From NCBI GenBank assembly GCA_029637525.1, contig CP072660.1:124001-188000 (forward strand): 64,000 nt of DNA, written 5' to 3'. Source of the DNA: Desulfurococcaceae archaeon MEX13E-LK6-19 (GTDB taxonomy: Archaea > Thermoproteota > Thermoprotei_A > Sulfolobales > Desulfurococcaceae). Below are positions 26,205-34,455 of the stretch, one piece after another (within the stretch, counting starts at the first letter, position 1; every line of letters begins with the position of its first letter). Position numbers and translations under genes: made by a program. The notes under the pieces are model-generated. The model ran no database searches. It saw only the letters and a program-made list of their open reading frames with translations, and was not told where the DNA came from.

Positions 26205-27215
26205 ATCCCTGCAAAGTTTTTCTCTTTCTTTCCGCCTTATCTCATTAAGCAGCTCGCCTTTTATCTCCACACCTTTATAGATTAGAAGACTTTTCTCAAG
26301 ATTGTACTCTGTATAGATACATTTTTTGTTCAGTTTATCATTGGCTTCATCAAGACTTGTTGTATTATCAACAAGTTTAGCTAATGGAGACAATTCATAG
26401 ACAATATTTGTTTTCAAAAAGAATGTTATCGCTTGCACTGGTGTCACCTTCACAATTCTAGAACCATTCCTAATCGGGTAATCACCATAGAAACCCTTGT
26501 ATGCAAGTAGTGGTAGTTTACTTGCTTCACTAATACTCTTCTCCAAAATCTTTTCGAGAATCCATGCTTCATATTTTGTTAAAGCCTTCGCAGTAATGAA
26601 TCCGCCTTTACTAGCAATGGCAGCTATTCTTGTCAACAGATAATCTGGATCAAGTTCACCATCACAACCAAGCCCATGTACTGCTAATAAACTATTTTTA
26701 AAACCAGCAAAAGCGGCAAGACCCATTGAGTCGGCTAAGGGGCTCCATAGATTATCCTCATTACCAACCGCAAGTACGTCACCACCAACATCAACAGCAA
26801 TAAACGCCTCCAGACCAAGGGCGTCAGAGAGTTCTTCAAGACCCTTCTTGAACCCACTAACCCCCTTCCATAAATCGACAACATAGACCGGCTCTCCAAC
26901 TACACTGGAAACACGTGCAACCTGGGGTTTGAACTTATTACCGTTACGCTCAACAATAGAATCCCCATTAACTACAATGCTGTGCTCGCCAACAACTTTT
27001 ATTCCATGAAAACAATCAAGAGGTATAGGTCCTGGCTCTGGATCCACAACAAAACGTTCCCAAGCAATTGATCCTATGTAGGCGTCTCTACCAGTACTAC
27101 GTCTAATCCACAAAGCTAGTGTAGCTGCAGTAACAACGTCTCCTCCACCACCTATACCGAAAACCATTACTGATCTTGGTTCATAGCCAAACAAGTCTAT
27201 GATAAAACTCTTCAC
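26193..27215 (-). CDS. DUF1152 family protein
   Basis: A 340-residue protein beginning MKSFIIDLFGYEPRSVMVFGIGGGGDVVTAATLAL. The N-terminal glycine-rich GIGGGGDVV loop, the IGSIAWERFVVDPEPGPI segment and VDVGGDVLAVGNEDNLWSPLADSMGLA (about 137-163) are typical of the archaeal DUF1152 family. Function is not established; the glycine-rich loop and conserved Asp residues suggest a nucleotide-binding or metal-binding enzyme. It is convergent with the ABC permease and 69 bases from the M42 peptidase. Confidence 0.78.
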   Translation of the reverse strand: MKSFIIDLFGYEPRSVMVFGIGGGGDVVTAATLALWIRRSTGRDAYIGSIAWERFVVDPEPGPIPLDCFHGIKVVGEHSIVVNGDSIVERNGNKFKPQVARVSSVVGEPVYVVDLWKGVSGFKKGLEELSDALGLEAFIAVDVGGDVLAVGNEDNLWSPLADSMGLAAFAGFKNSLLAVHGLGCDGELDPDYLLTRIAAIASKGGFITAKALTKYEAWILEKILEKSISEASKLPLLAYKGFYGDYPIRNGSRIVKVTPVQAITFFLKTNIVYELSPLAKLVDNTTSLDEANDKLNKKCIYTEYNLEKSLLIYKGVEIKGELLNEIRRKEREKLCRDLLL

Positions 27216-27284
27216 TTATGACACCCATATGTAGGAAAAACTGTTTCAGTATAAAATTTAGTTGCTTACAAAAACAGTATTATA

Positions 27285-28406
27285 CTACTTTATTTGCTTT
27301 TTCAATGTCTCTCTAATCCACTCTTTATTTACTCTTTTTGTGAAACCTAGAAGCAGTTTTACAGCATTGACTACATCATTTAAGTTAAGTACTTCTATTG
27401 GAGAGTGAATGTACCTTGTTGGTATGGATATTGTACCAGCTGGTATTCCTTCTCTAGTCAACTGTATCGCTGATGCATCAGTTGTACCGCCGGGTAATAC
27501 CTCAAGTTGATAAGGTATTTTCTCTTCTTCAGCAGTTTTGATCAATAGTTCTCTGATTGCTGGGTGTGCAATTAATCCTGTTCCGCTTCTACCATCCATG
27601 ATCTTTATGGCTGGTCCTTTACCAATCCTAGTAACATACTCATCCTCAGGGACGCCAGGTATGTCGGAAGCTATTGTCACATCAAGAGCTATACCTAGGT
27701 CTGGGGATATAGCGAATGCGGCTGTTCTCGCTCCCTTTAACCCCACTTCTTCTTGTACGGTCGCAACAACGTATACGTCTACAGGTTGTTGTCCGTCAAG
27801 AGCTTTGAAGTACTCGATCATTGTTACAACACCGACTTTATCATCAAAAGCTCTACCGGTAACTACGTCGGGATTACCTAGTTTTACTACGTCTCTCTCG
27901 ATAACAGCTATGGAGCCCACTGTTACACCAAGTTTCTCTGCCTCTTCTCTACTAGATACCCCGATATCAATAAATAGATCTTTCATAGGTGTAACTTGTT
28001 TAGCTTCCTCGGGCTTCATTATGTGTGGGGGCTTTGAGCCTATAACACCTCTTATAACCCTCCCCTTAAGGGTTTTTACTAGAACTCTTTGCCCAGGTAA
28101 TATACGTTCACTCCAACCACCAATGGGTGTAAACTTTAGGAATCCCTCTTTCGTTATATGCTTAATCATAAGACCGATCTCATCCATATGAGCGGCAACC
28201 ATAAGTTTTCCTTCGCCACCACCCTTCTTAACAGCAATAACATTACCCATTGCATCAATCCACAACCTATCAGCATAAGGTTCAAGTTCTTCAACAACGG
28301 CATTCCTGATCTCTTCTTCAAAACCAGAAGGAGATATTATATTACACAGTCTTTTAAGGATCCTATAAACACTCTTCTTATCGACAGTACTGGTCAATAC
28401 AACCAC
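27285..28406 (-). CDS. M42 family aminopeptidase (TET-like)
   Basis: A 373-residue zinc or cobalt aminopeptidase. Metal ligands and catalytic residues are visible: H73 in AAHMDEIG, D188/D189 in GRAFDDKVG, E219/E220 in VQEEVGLKG, D242 in LDVTIASDIPG and the C-terminal RYIHSPIEV histidine. M42 enzymes of archaea assemble as dodecameric TET particles that degrade peptides made by the proteasome. The annotated GTG start overlaps a GAGGTGG ribosome site; a TTG at about 28394 is an alternative start that would remove four residues. It probably works with the nearby M1-like peptidase in peptide catabolism. Confidence 0.93.
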   Translation of the reverse strand: MVVLTSTVDKKSVYRILKRLCNIISPSGFEEEIRNAVVEELEPYADRLWIDAMGNVIAVKKGGGEGKLMVAAHMDEIGLMIKHITKEGFLKFTPIGGWSERILPGQRVLVKTLKGRVIRGVIGSKPPHIMKPEEAKQVTPMKDLFIDIGVSSREEAEKLGVTVGSIAVIERDVVKLGNPDVVTGRAFDDKVGVVTMIEYFKALDGQQPVDVYVVATVQEEVGLKGARTAAFAISPDLGIALDVTIASDIPGVPEDEYVTRIGKGPAIKIMDGRSGTGLIAHPAIRELLIKTAEEEKIPYQLEVLPGGTTDASAIQLTREGIPAGTISIPTRYIHSPIEVLNLNDVVNAVKLLLGFTKRVNKEWIRETLKKQIK

Positions 28407-28486
28407 CTCAAAGAGATCTCAGAGAGATAAAATAAATATCTACTTCCACTTGTCCAAAAATAGATTAGAATAGGTAGAGAACCCCC

Positions 28487-28548
28487 GGGTGATGAACAAC
28501 CGCGGGACAGAAAATAAATGAAGAACCTTGGGGGCACTTCATCTGATC
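28487..28548 (+). ncRNA. Candidate C/D box sRNA
   Basis: Box C GTGATGA at 28489-28495 is followed by a 12-base guide, a D' box with one mismatch (CAGA, 28508-28511), a 6-base spacer, C' ATGAAGA (28518-28524, one mismatch), a guide and D box CTGA (28543-28546). C to D spacing of about 47 bases suits archaeal C/D RNAs. The second guide is 18 bases, longer than usual, and no terminal stem is seen. It lies on the GC-richer part of the intergenic region. Confidence 0.4.
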
Positions 28549-28645
28549 ATATAATCATTAAATACCCCCAAATAGATCTTATAAGAACCCGTTTGTTTCA
28601 TCAACATATTACAATAAAAACAAATAATCCCTCATAAAGAAATAC

Positions 28646-28653
28646 CTTTTATA
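28646..28653 (+). promoter_or_regulatory. TATA box for the H/ACA RNA candidate
   Basis: CTTTTATA is preceded by AAGAAATAC, which may be a BRE. Its centre at about 28650 predicts initiation near 28675, exactly where the folded RNA begins. Confidence 0.45.
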
Positions 28654-28675
28654 GTACGGGGGTCAGGGACCCGGG

Positions 28676-28732
28676 CAACAGGGCCGTACGGCCCATGGGA
28701 TGAGCCCGTGGACGAATGGCACGGCTACACTT
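28676..28732 (+). ncRNA. Candidate H/ACA pseudouridylation guide RNA
   Basis: A GC-rich island in AT-rich spacer. Lower stem GGCCGT (28682-28687) pairs with ACGGCT (28721-28726). Upper stem CCATGGG (28693-28699) pairs with CCCGTGG (28705-28711) around loop ATGAG. Between them is a pocket of ACGGC on the left and ACGAATGGC on the right. ACA follows at 28727-28729, 15 bases below the upper stem, the spacing expected of H/ACA guides. A TATA box sits about 25 bases before the RNA start and a pyrimidine-rich tract follows. No clear K-turn is visible in the short apical loop, and a competing hairpin (GGGCC-GTAC-GGCCC) exists. Confidence 0.5.
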
Positions 28733-28801
28733 CTTCTCCATAAGAATGATAAACAAGGAAAAGTAGAGAAAAGAAAACCTGATTACGTTTTAAACAAATA
28801 G

Positions 28802-30067
28802 TTACTGTTGTAAGTATTTCTCAATTTTCTTTTCGACTTTTTTACTTACACTTGCTATTTCTTGGAGAAGTTGTTTCCATGTAATGCAATACCTTTTTTG
28901 TTCTTCCATAGATTTTCTCATATGGTTGGAGAGTATACTGTTTAGTGTGTCATAGCCTATTTCCTTAGCTATTTCGTGTAGTATGGTTTCTCCTACTATT
29001 CTCCAGGATTTTTCCTCGACATCAGTAAGAGGCATTGGTATTTTTGTTGGTGGTTTGTAGCCTTTTTGTTTCATTAATTCTTTAGCTTGTTTCATAATCT
29101 TCTTTACTCTGTCTTTTAGTTTCCTTATCTTGAGTTTATCAAGTAGTACCGTTGTTATGTACTCTGGAATAGCTTCTGTTAACCATGTTGAATCACTACT
29201 ACATGGCTTGATGAATCCTCCCCACCATGTGTGGGAAAGTTCATGGATTAAATTCGCTTTAAGTGCATCAATAGTCTTTACATACTCTTTATCTAGGGCA
29301 ATTAACGTTCCTGCTTTATACCCTCCTGTTTTATCGAGGAATACTATGTGATACTGGCTATACGGTGGTTCAACACCATATACTTCTTTGTATAACCCCT
29401 CAATTTCTTCGATGACATCATATAATTGTTTTGAAGGATACATTTGCTCGCCTACAATATATGAATAAACAGTTTTTCTACCAGAATACTCCGTCTTGGC
29501 AAACGGCCCTATGATGAATTCTAGAGCACTGGTTTTATATCCACTAGTGTAAATCCACTCCCCGTCTTCTATACCTTGGAACTCTAGTGAGGCAATAGCT
29601 ACTAGTCCATCTCTTAATTTAAACCTCATCACACTAATAACGTGCTCACAAAGAATAAGGCTTTCAACAATGTTCTTGCACGCCATCGTAAATGGGTACC
29701 ATAGTGTTTCCGCTCTACCTATATGGAGTTTATCCCTACTACCCCAATGACTTATTAGAAGAGGTTTAAGCAACCCTTCATATTTTATTCTAATACCATA
29801 GACTGGCTGTCTTAATAGTATATCGACGCGATTAACATCAACAACACCTACATCAGGATCCTTTGTCAGCGTAGATTTTAGTTCGAAGGGTGATTGCGTC
29901 AAAACTTCTTTAACAACAAGCCCAGGGTTAAGCCATAGACATTTCTCACCATCAATAGCATCTCTAAAACCTATTGTCACATCAAATACCAACTTATTGT
30001 CTACCATACTTATTCTCGCGACAACACTTGATGGAATAAGTTTCTCTAACAAACTAATATCACTCAA
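28802..30067 (-). CDS. M1-like gluzincin metallopeptidase, short form
   Basis: A 421-residue protein. HELSH (H275, E276, H279) plus E298 in LTEAIPEY, 18 residues after the second His, form the HExxH-x18-E zinc site of M1/gluzincin enzymes. The N-terminal 200 residues are beta-rich, as in M1 proteins. The GAMEN exopeptidase loop is absent; the corresponding place reads KAGTLIALD. The protein is also half the length of classic M1 aminopeptidases. It may therefore be a peptidase with altered substrate choice, or have a non-aminopeptidase role. It is not signal-peptide bearing. Confidence 0.8.
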   Translation of the reverse strand: MSDISLLEKLIPSSVVARISMVDNKLVFDVTIGFRDAIDGEKCLWLNPGLVVKEVLTQSPFELKSTLTKDPDVGVVDVNRVDILLRQPVYGIRIKYEGLLKPLLISHWGSRDKLHIGRAETLWYPFTMACKNIVESLILCEHVISVMRFKLRDGLVAIASLEFQGIEDGEWIYTSGYKTSALEFIIGPFAKTEYSGRKTVYSYIVGEQMYPSKQLYDVIEEIEGLYKEVYGVEPPYSQYHIVFLDKTGGYKAGTLIALDKEYVKTIDALKANLIHELSHTWWGGFIKPCSSDSTWLTEAIPEYITTVLLDKLKIRKLKDRVKKIMKQAKELMKQKGYKPPTKIPMPLTDVEEKSWRIVGETILHEIAKEIGYDTLNSILSNHMRKSMEEQKRYCITWKQLLQEIASVSKKVEKKIEKYLQQ

Positions 30068-30120
30068 CCTGGGAACCCCCTGCCATTGAGAATGCTCCTT
30101 GCTAGAAACAATATAGTCTC

Positions 30121-31143
30121 TTGAACAAAATAAAAGTAACCTTGAAGAATAATAGAGTGGTGTATTATACAGTGTCTATAGTAAATAAGTACATTATATT
30201 AAGGGAATGTTTTACCGGCCATATTAAAAATAAAAACATCGATCTAAACCTTACTCTAGGTGTTTATAACTATGGTTTTTGGTTTAATGGTAAAGAGGGT
30301 ATAGTTATTCTTGAAGACAAAGAGCCAGTCATAGCTATCATTAATATCAAGACCAGGCAATACAAGATCTACTCTGCAAATAAGTGTAGTGATAATTATA
30401 TTGATAAATTAGAGTGGACTCTAGGGTTAAAAGAAGATCTAAGCGAGTTCTTCAAAATAGCCAAAAACGATCTGTTATTGAGTTTATTTGCTACGAAATA
30501 TAGTAGATGGCGCCCTAGATCAACCAGTTTATGGTGGTCTTTAGTTATTGGTGTCTGTCAACAAAACGCTAGTTTTATACAAGGATGGAAAATGCTCTAC
30601 AATATCATAAAACTTTACAACAGAGCCGTAGTTATTAACGAAAAGAAGAAAACAATAATACCTCTACCACCATCACCCGAGCATATATTAGCTGAACCTG
30701 AGATCCTTGTGAAAGCAAGAGTGGGCTATAGAGCAAAAACTATAGTCAATATAGCTAAACATATCCTGAAAGAAAACATGGAGACCATAGAAAGAACTAG
30801 TTCGGTTGATCTAGAGAAGAAGCTGACAAAAATCAAGGGTATTGGTCCTTATACTGCACGTCTAGCATTAGTCCTCGCTTTTAGGAAGTATGATCTCCCT
30901 CCAGTAGATAGGTGGTTGAAAAAGATTATAGCGCTAGTATACAATGTTGATGAAAGACACGCTGAAGAAGTATGGGTTGACAAGTGGGGTAAATGGAGTG
31001 GACTTGCAGCATTAGCCGTAACAATAACTCTCGACGCAGAACCTCTAACTAGAGCTCTTGAAAGAATAAAGAATAGAAAACTATTGCCTGAAGACCAAAC
31101 CAGTAAACCCACGCCATTGAATTTATGGCGTTTTCTTAAGTAG
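30121..31143 (+). CDS. HhH-GPD superfamily DNA glycosylase
   Basis: A 340-residue protein starting at TTG. Residues about 235-275 hold a helix-hairpin-helix with KIKGIGPYTARLALVL, then LPPVDRWLKK whose Asp is the conserved catalytic aspartate of HhH-GPD enzymes. The N-terminal domain is beta-rich, as in AlkA and OGG1. No four-cysteine Fe-S cluster loop is present, so it is not an endonuclease III. It excises damaged bases; substrate (alkylated bases, 8-oxoguanine) cannot be assigned from sequence alone. It stands upstream of galT without clear operon linkage. Confidence 0.85.
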   Translation: MNKIKVTLKNNRVVYYTVSIVNKYIILRECFTGHIKNKNIDLNLTLGVYNYGFWFNGKEGIVILEDKEPVIAIINIKTRQYKIYSANKCSDNYIDKLEWTLGLKEDLSEFFKIAKNDLLLSLFATKYSRWRPRSTSLWWSLVIGVCQQNASFIQGWKMLYNIIKLYNRAVVINEKKKTIIPLPPSPEHILAEPEILVKARVGYRAKTIVNIAKHILKENMETIERTSSVDLEKKLTKIKGIGPYTARLALVLAFRKYDLPPVDRWLKKIIALVYNVDERHAEEVWVDKWGKWSGLAALAVTITLDAEPLTRALERIKNRKLLPEDQTSKPTPLNLWRFLK

Positions 31144-31219
31144 AAATAAAATTCTTTCTTTAATCCCTCAACTGAAATAATAAATAAGGAAATAACCAGA
31201 ACCATCTGGTGCTTCTATA

Positions 31220-32233
31220 TTGGCGGAAGATAGAGTGCTTGAGCTAAGATGGGATCCCATTTTAGGAGAATGGGTTATGGTTTCTAGTATCAGAGAGAAA
31301 AGACCGTGGAGACCCCATGGTTTTTGCCCATTTTGCCCTGGGGCTCCCGAAATGGGATATGGGTGGAAAGTAAAGATTGTAGAAAATAAGTATCCTATGT
31401 TAATAGAGAACCCCCCTCCTGTAAAGAAGCACTGGTTTTATACAAAGAAAGAGTCCCGTGGGAAATGTCTTGTTGTAGTGGAAACTCCTGTACATGACCT
31501 CGATGACTTAAGTGACCTAAGTATTGACGATATAGGACACGTTATTCGTGAAATAAAGAACGCGCTTAACCATTACAGAGACAAGCATTGGGCGAAGTAT
31601 TTCTTCTGGTTTCGCAACAAAGGAGAGGAAATAGGCGTTTCACTAAAACACCCACATAGCCAAATATACATACTCCCCTTTATACCCTCAAAGATTGAAA
31701 GAGAACTCATTAACTCCAAAAGGTTCTTTGAGAAAGAGAACGAATGTCTTTTCTGTAAAATAATATCGGTTGAAAAGAAAGATAAAGAAAGAATAGTATT
31801 TGAGACCAAGGAGTGGATCTCTTTCATACCGTTCTATGCCCATTGGCCTTTTGAAGTACATATATATCCTAAAAGACATATCCAACTGCTCACAGAACTT
31901 AACGATAAGGAAATCAATGAACTTGCTATTACCCTGAAAACTGTTCTTCAGGGTATCAAAAATATTTTTGAGAGACCAATGCCGTACATGATGGTTTTAC
32001 ACCAGGCACCATTAGATAACCATTATCCCTACTATCATCTCCACATAGAAATCTATGGCATATACAGGCCTTCGGGTAAAATGAAGTATGCAGCAGGAAT
32101 GGAGACTGGTGGAGGAAACTTTACATATGATTCCATGCCCGAAGAAAATGCTGCAAAACTACGTCATGTAATAAATAGTCTTTATAAAAACAATTATGAG
32201 AATACTTCGTGTAGACAAGATATGGTGAAGTAG
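31220..32233 (+). CDS. galT: Galactose-1-phosphate uridylyltransferase
   Basis: A 337-residue GalT. Two cysteine pairs, C36/C39 (CPFC) and C176/C179 (CLFC), can bind zinc. The catalytic HPHSQ lies at 144-148, with H146 the nucleophile that takes UMP. It exchanges UMP between UDP-glucose and galactose-1-phosphate. Start is TTG at 31220. galK follows after two bases, and galE is 0.9 kb further on, on the other strand, so the Leloir pathway genes are grouped. Confidence 0.95.
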   Translation: MAEDRVLELRWDPILGEWVMVSSIREKRPWRPHGFCPFCPGAPEMGYGWKVKIVENKYPMLIENPPPVKKHWFYTKKESRGKCLVVVETPVHDLDDLSDLSIDDIGHVIREIKNALNHYRDKHWAKYFFWFRNKGEEIGVSLKHPHSQIYILPFIPSKIERELINSKRFFEKENECLFCKIISVEKKDKERIVFETKEWISFIPFYAHWPFEVHIYPKRHIQLLTELNDKEINELAITLKTVLQGIKNIFERPMPYMMVLHQAPLDNHYPYYHLHIEIYGIYRPSGKMKYAAGMETGGGNFTYDSMPEENAAKLRHVINSLYKNNYENTSCRQDMVK

Positions 32234-32235
32234 TT

Positions 32236-33513
32236 TTGCACAATTCTGTCATGAGGGCAATAAAGTTCTTTAAAGAATACTTTGGTGAAACACCACATAA
32301 AATAGTGTCTGTTCCAGGAAGACTGGATTTTCTTAATACCCATCAAGACTATAAGGGGCTACCAGTGGTCTCCATAGGTGTTAATTTAAGATGCTTTACC
32401 GCTATAGCAAAAAGTAGTAGCGATAGAAGTATTGTCGTATCATTTAATTTGAGAATATATAGGAAAAAATACTATGACGTGTTCTCCGTGAAGAACATTG
32501 GCTCTATAGAAAAGAAATTGTTTAGTAACTATCTTAAATCATGCGTGAAAGTGCTCATTGATTCAGGTTATAGATTAGAAGAATTCAAGGCTGGAATATA
32601 TAGTGATGTACCCATAGGAGCTGGTATGGCGAGTAGTGCCGCACTAACCACCAGTTTTATTGGTGCACTAAATAGTCTCTTTAACTTAGGGCTCTCGAGG
32701 AAAGATATTGCAGAATATGCATATAAGGCTGAACATGATGTGCTCGGTATACCTTGTGGTAGATTAGATCAGTATGGCTGCGTGTATGGAAACATATCAT
32801 TGATCAATACGAAACCTCCTTATAACGTGGAGCAATTACCGAAACTAGAGGGTGTTTTTGTTGTTCTTGACTCAGGTATAAAGCATAGTACAGCCAAAAT
32901 ACATCCACGTCGCCAAGAGGAAATAAATACCGGCTTAAGACTGCTTCTCACCCAAAACATACCAGATAGTTTAAGGAGAAAGCTTGGATACAACTACTGG
33001 GAACCAGAATGGGGTTCTCTTAGTCTAGAAGAGCTAGCTCCCTATCTTAGTAAGTTGCCACCTACGCCACGGAAAAGAATAGTATTTACGATCAAAATGC
33101 ATAAGTCTACCATTGAAGCCTTAAAGATACTTAGGGGCAACGCTGTAGACCACGATTTTCTCGAAGAAGCAGTATCTACCGTACGTCAATTCTTACAAGA
33201 GGAAGTTTCGTTAGAAAACAAAGAGGAGCTCATAGGTCTTATAATGACTTATCAACATATACTTCTTAAGGAACTCTATGATGTTAGTCTACCTATACTA
33301 GACAAACTCGTTATAGAATCAATTAAAGCAGGAGCTTATGGAGCAAAACTAAGCGGTGCCGGGCTAGGCGGCGTAGTAATAGCTTTAGCCAGAGACTATA
33401 ACGTGGCCAAGAACATAATTAAAAAAGCATCCATTATAGGGGCTAGACAAGCCTGGATAGTTGAAGTAGATGACGGCATAAAAGAACATCAAATTGAAAA
33501 AATTCTCTTGTAG
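32236..33513 (+). CDS. galK: Galactokinase (GHMP family)
   Basis: A 425-residue GHMP kinase. VPGRLDFLNTHQDYKGLPVV (residues 26-45) is the galactokinase signature region, VPIGAGMASSAALTTS (125-140) the ATP loop, D178 in PCGRLDQYG the likely catalytic base and SGAGLGGVVIAL (near 375) the third motif. The start is TTG 32236, two bases after galT; an ATG at 32251 is possible. It phosphorylates galactose with ATP. The usual GEH in motif 1 is replaced by NTHQD, a small variation for the family. Confidence 0.94.
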   Translation: MHNSVMRAIKFFKEYFGETPHKIVSVPGRLDFLNTHQDYKGLPVVSIGVNLRCFTAIAKSSSDRSIVVSFNLRIYRKKYYDVFSVKNIGSIEKKLFSNYLKSCVKVLIDSGYRLEEFKAGIYSDVPIGAGMASSAALTTSFIGALNSLFNLGLSRKDIAEYAYKAEHDVLGIPCGRLDQYGCVYGNISLINTKPPYNVEQLPKLEGVFVVLDSGIKHSTAKIHPRRQEEINTGLRLLLTQNIPDSLRRKLGYNYWEPEWGSLSLEELAPYLSKLPPTPRKRIVFTIKMHKSTIEALKILRGNAVDHDFLEEAVSTVRQFLQEEVSLENKEELIGLIMTYQHILLKELYDVSLPILDKLVIESIKAGAYGAKLSGAGLGGVVIALARDYNVAKNIIKKASIIGARQAWIVEVDDGIKEHQIEKILL

Positions 33514-33515
33514 TC

Positions 33516-33785
33516 TCAGCGTTTGTTTTTCTTCCGTAGCCCCAAATATGCCGCTATACTGTGTCTGTTAAGATATATATGGATTATTGATACACCCAAT
33601 GCTATAAATGAGAAGTATGTATGTAGTTCAGCAACAGTTCTCAAACTCACTCCTCTAACAATCTTATAGAATAATTCACTAGAACCCATGTATAACACTA
33701 TTCCCGTTAATGCTGTAGCAATCCATGCAACTAATAGCGTAAGAGAAACTATTCTCCTTACCATGAAGATATTCATGCAATTCAC
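33516..33785 (-). CDS. Small membrane protein resembling DUF4405/cytochrome b561-like
   Basis: An 89-residue protein. Two to three hydrophobic segments hold histidines in LHTYFSFIALGVSIIHIYLNRHS (three His). This resembles the DUF4405 family of predicted haem-binding membrane subunits; the assignment is a guess. It ends convergently two bases after galK and follows a secreted protein gene with which it may be cotranscribed. Confidence 0.6.
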   Translation of the reverse strand: MNCMNIFMVRRIVSLTLLVAWIATALTGIVLYMGSSELFYKIVRGVSLRTVAELHTYFSFIALGVSIIHIYLNRHSIAAYLGLRKKNKR

Positions 33786-33803
33786 CCCTTATCTTATTCT
33801 ATC

Positions 33804-34328
33804 TTATTCCTCCTTCACATAGATTTCTACGTTAACTTCCTCTTTATCTCCGAATGGACAGTTTTGTCCATAGAAAAACGTGACAGTTACTGTACCGTTA
33901 CTATTAGCTTTAACAATAAGCTCTCGTACAAGCGTACGTGAATCCACAAGTTTATTACCCGTATCATTGATAACTTCTACACCACCACTGACGCTATATT
34001 CTAATCTCCAACTTGAGTAGGGGCAAGGTTGACTGTGTCTGAAATACACTCTGATTGTTATCTTAAACTCACTCCCTGGCTTAACTAAAACAGCCCCTGG
34101 CGTTACTTCAAGCCTATCTGAGCCAATGTTTGAACATGCAATTTCTTTTAATACCGTTATTATACCCTCGCTTTCACTACTAGTGGTACTAGTTGTTGTA
34201 GTTATGCTTGTTGTTGTTTCACTAGAAGATACCATACTTTCTATTGCTGGGATAACTATGTTAGTTAATATTGGCAGTATTGCTATAAGTAGTCCAATAG
34301 CTATCACAATAATTAATCCCCTATCCAC
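33804..34328 (-). CDS. Secreted or anchored protein with Thr/Ser-rich linker
   Basis: A 174-residue protein. An N-terminal helix (residues 4-27, GLIIVIAIGLLIAILPILTNIVIP) is followed by a Thr/Ser-rich linker (about 34-54) and an Ig-like beta domain. The domain contains four Cys (C63, CPYS, CPFG) that could form disulfides. Pattern fits an archaeal cell-envelope protein. No named family is recognised. It lies 18 bases upstream of the small b561-like gene, so the two may form an envelope redox unit, which is speculation. Confidence 0.65.
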   Translation of the reverse strand: MDRGLIIVIAIGLLIAILPILTNIVIPAIESMVSSSETTTSITTTTSTTSSESEGIITVLKEIACSNIGSDRLEVTPGAVLVKPGSEFKITIRVYFRHSQPCPYSSWRLEYSVSGGVEVINDTGNKLVDSRTLVRELIVKANSNGTVTVTFFYGQNCPFGDKEEVNVEIYVKEE

Positions 34329-34455
34329 TCTAAATCACCACATGGCTTCTCTCAAAGCAAATACGGCTATTGTATAATAATAAATCTTAGCATGAATAAA
34401 CTGTTCCGGAACATTCATGAACTTATCTGAAGAAACATGCATCTTTTTACCAAGT

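Noticed and set aside
28660-28735. SRP RNA or RNase P RNA
   Set aside because: The GC-rich island is far too short (about 60-75 bases) for either and lacks their conserved loops; an H/ACA guide fits better.
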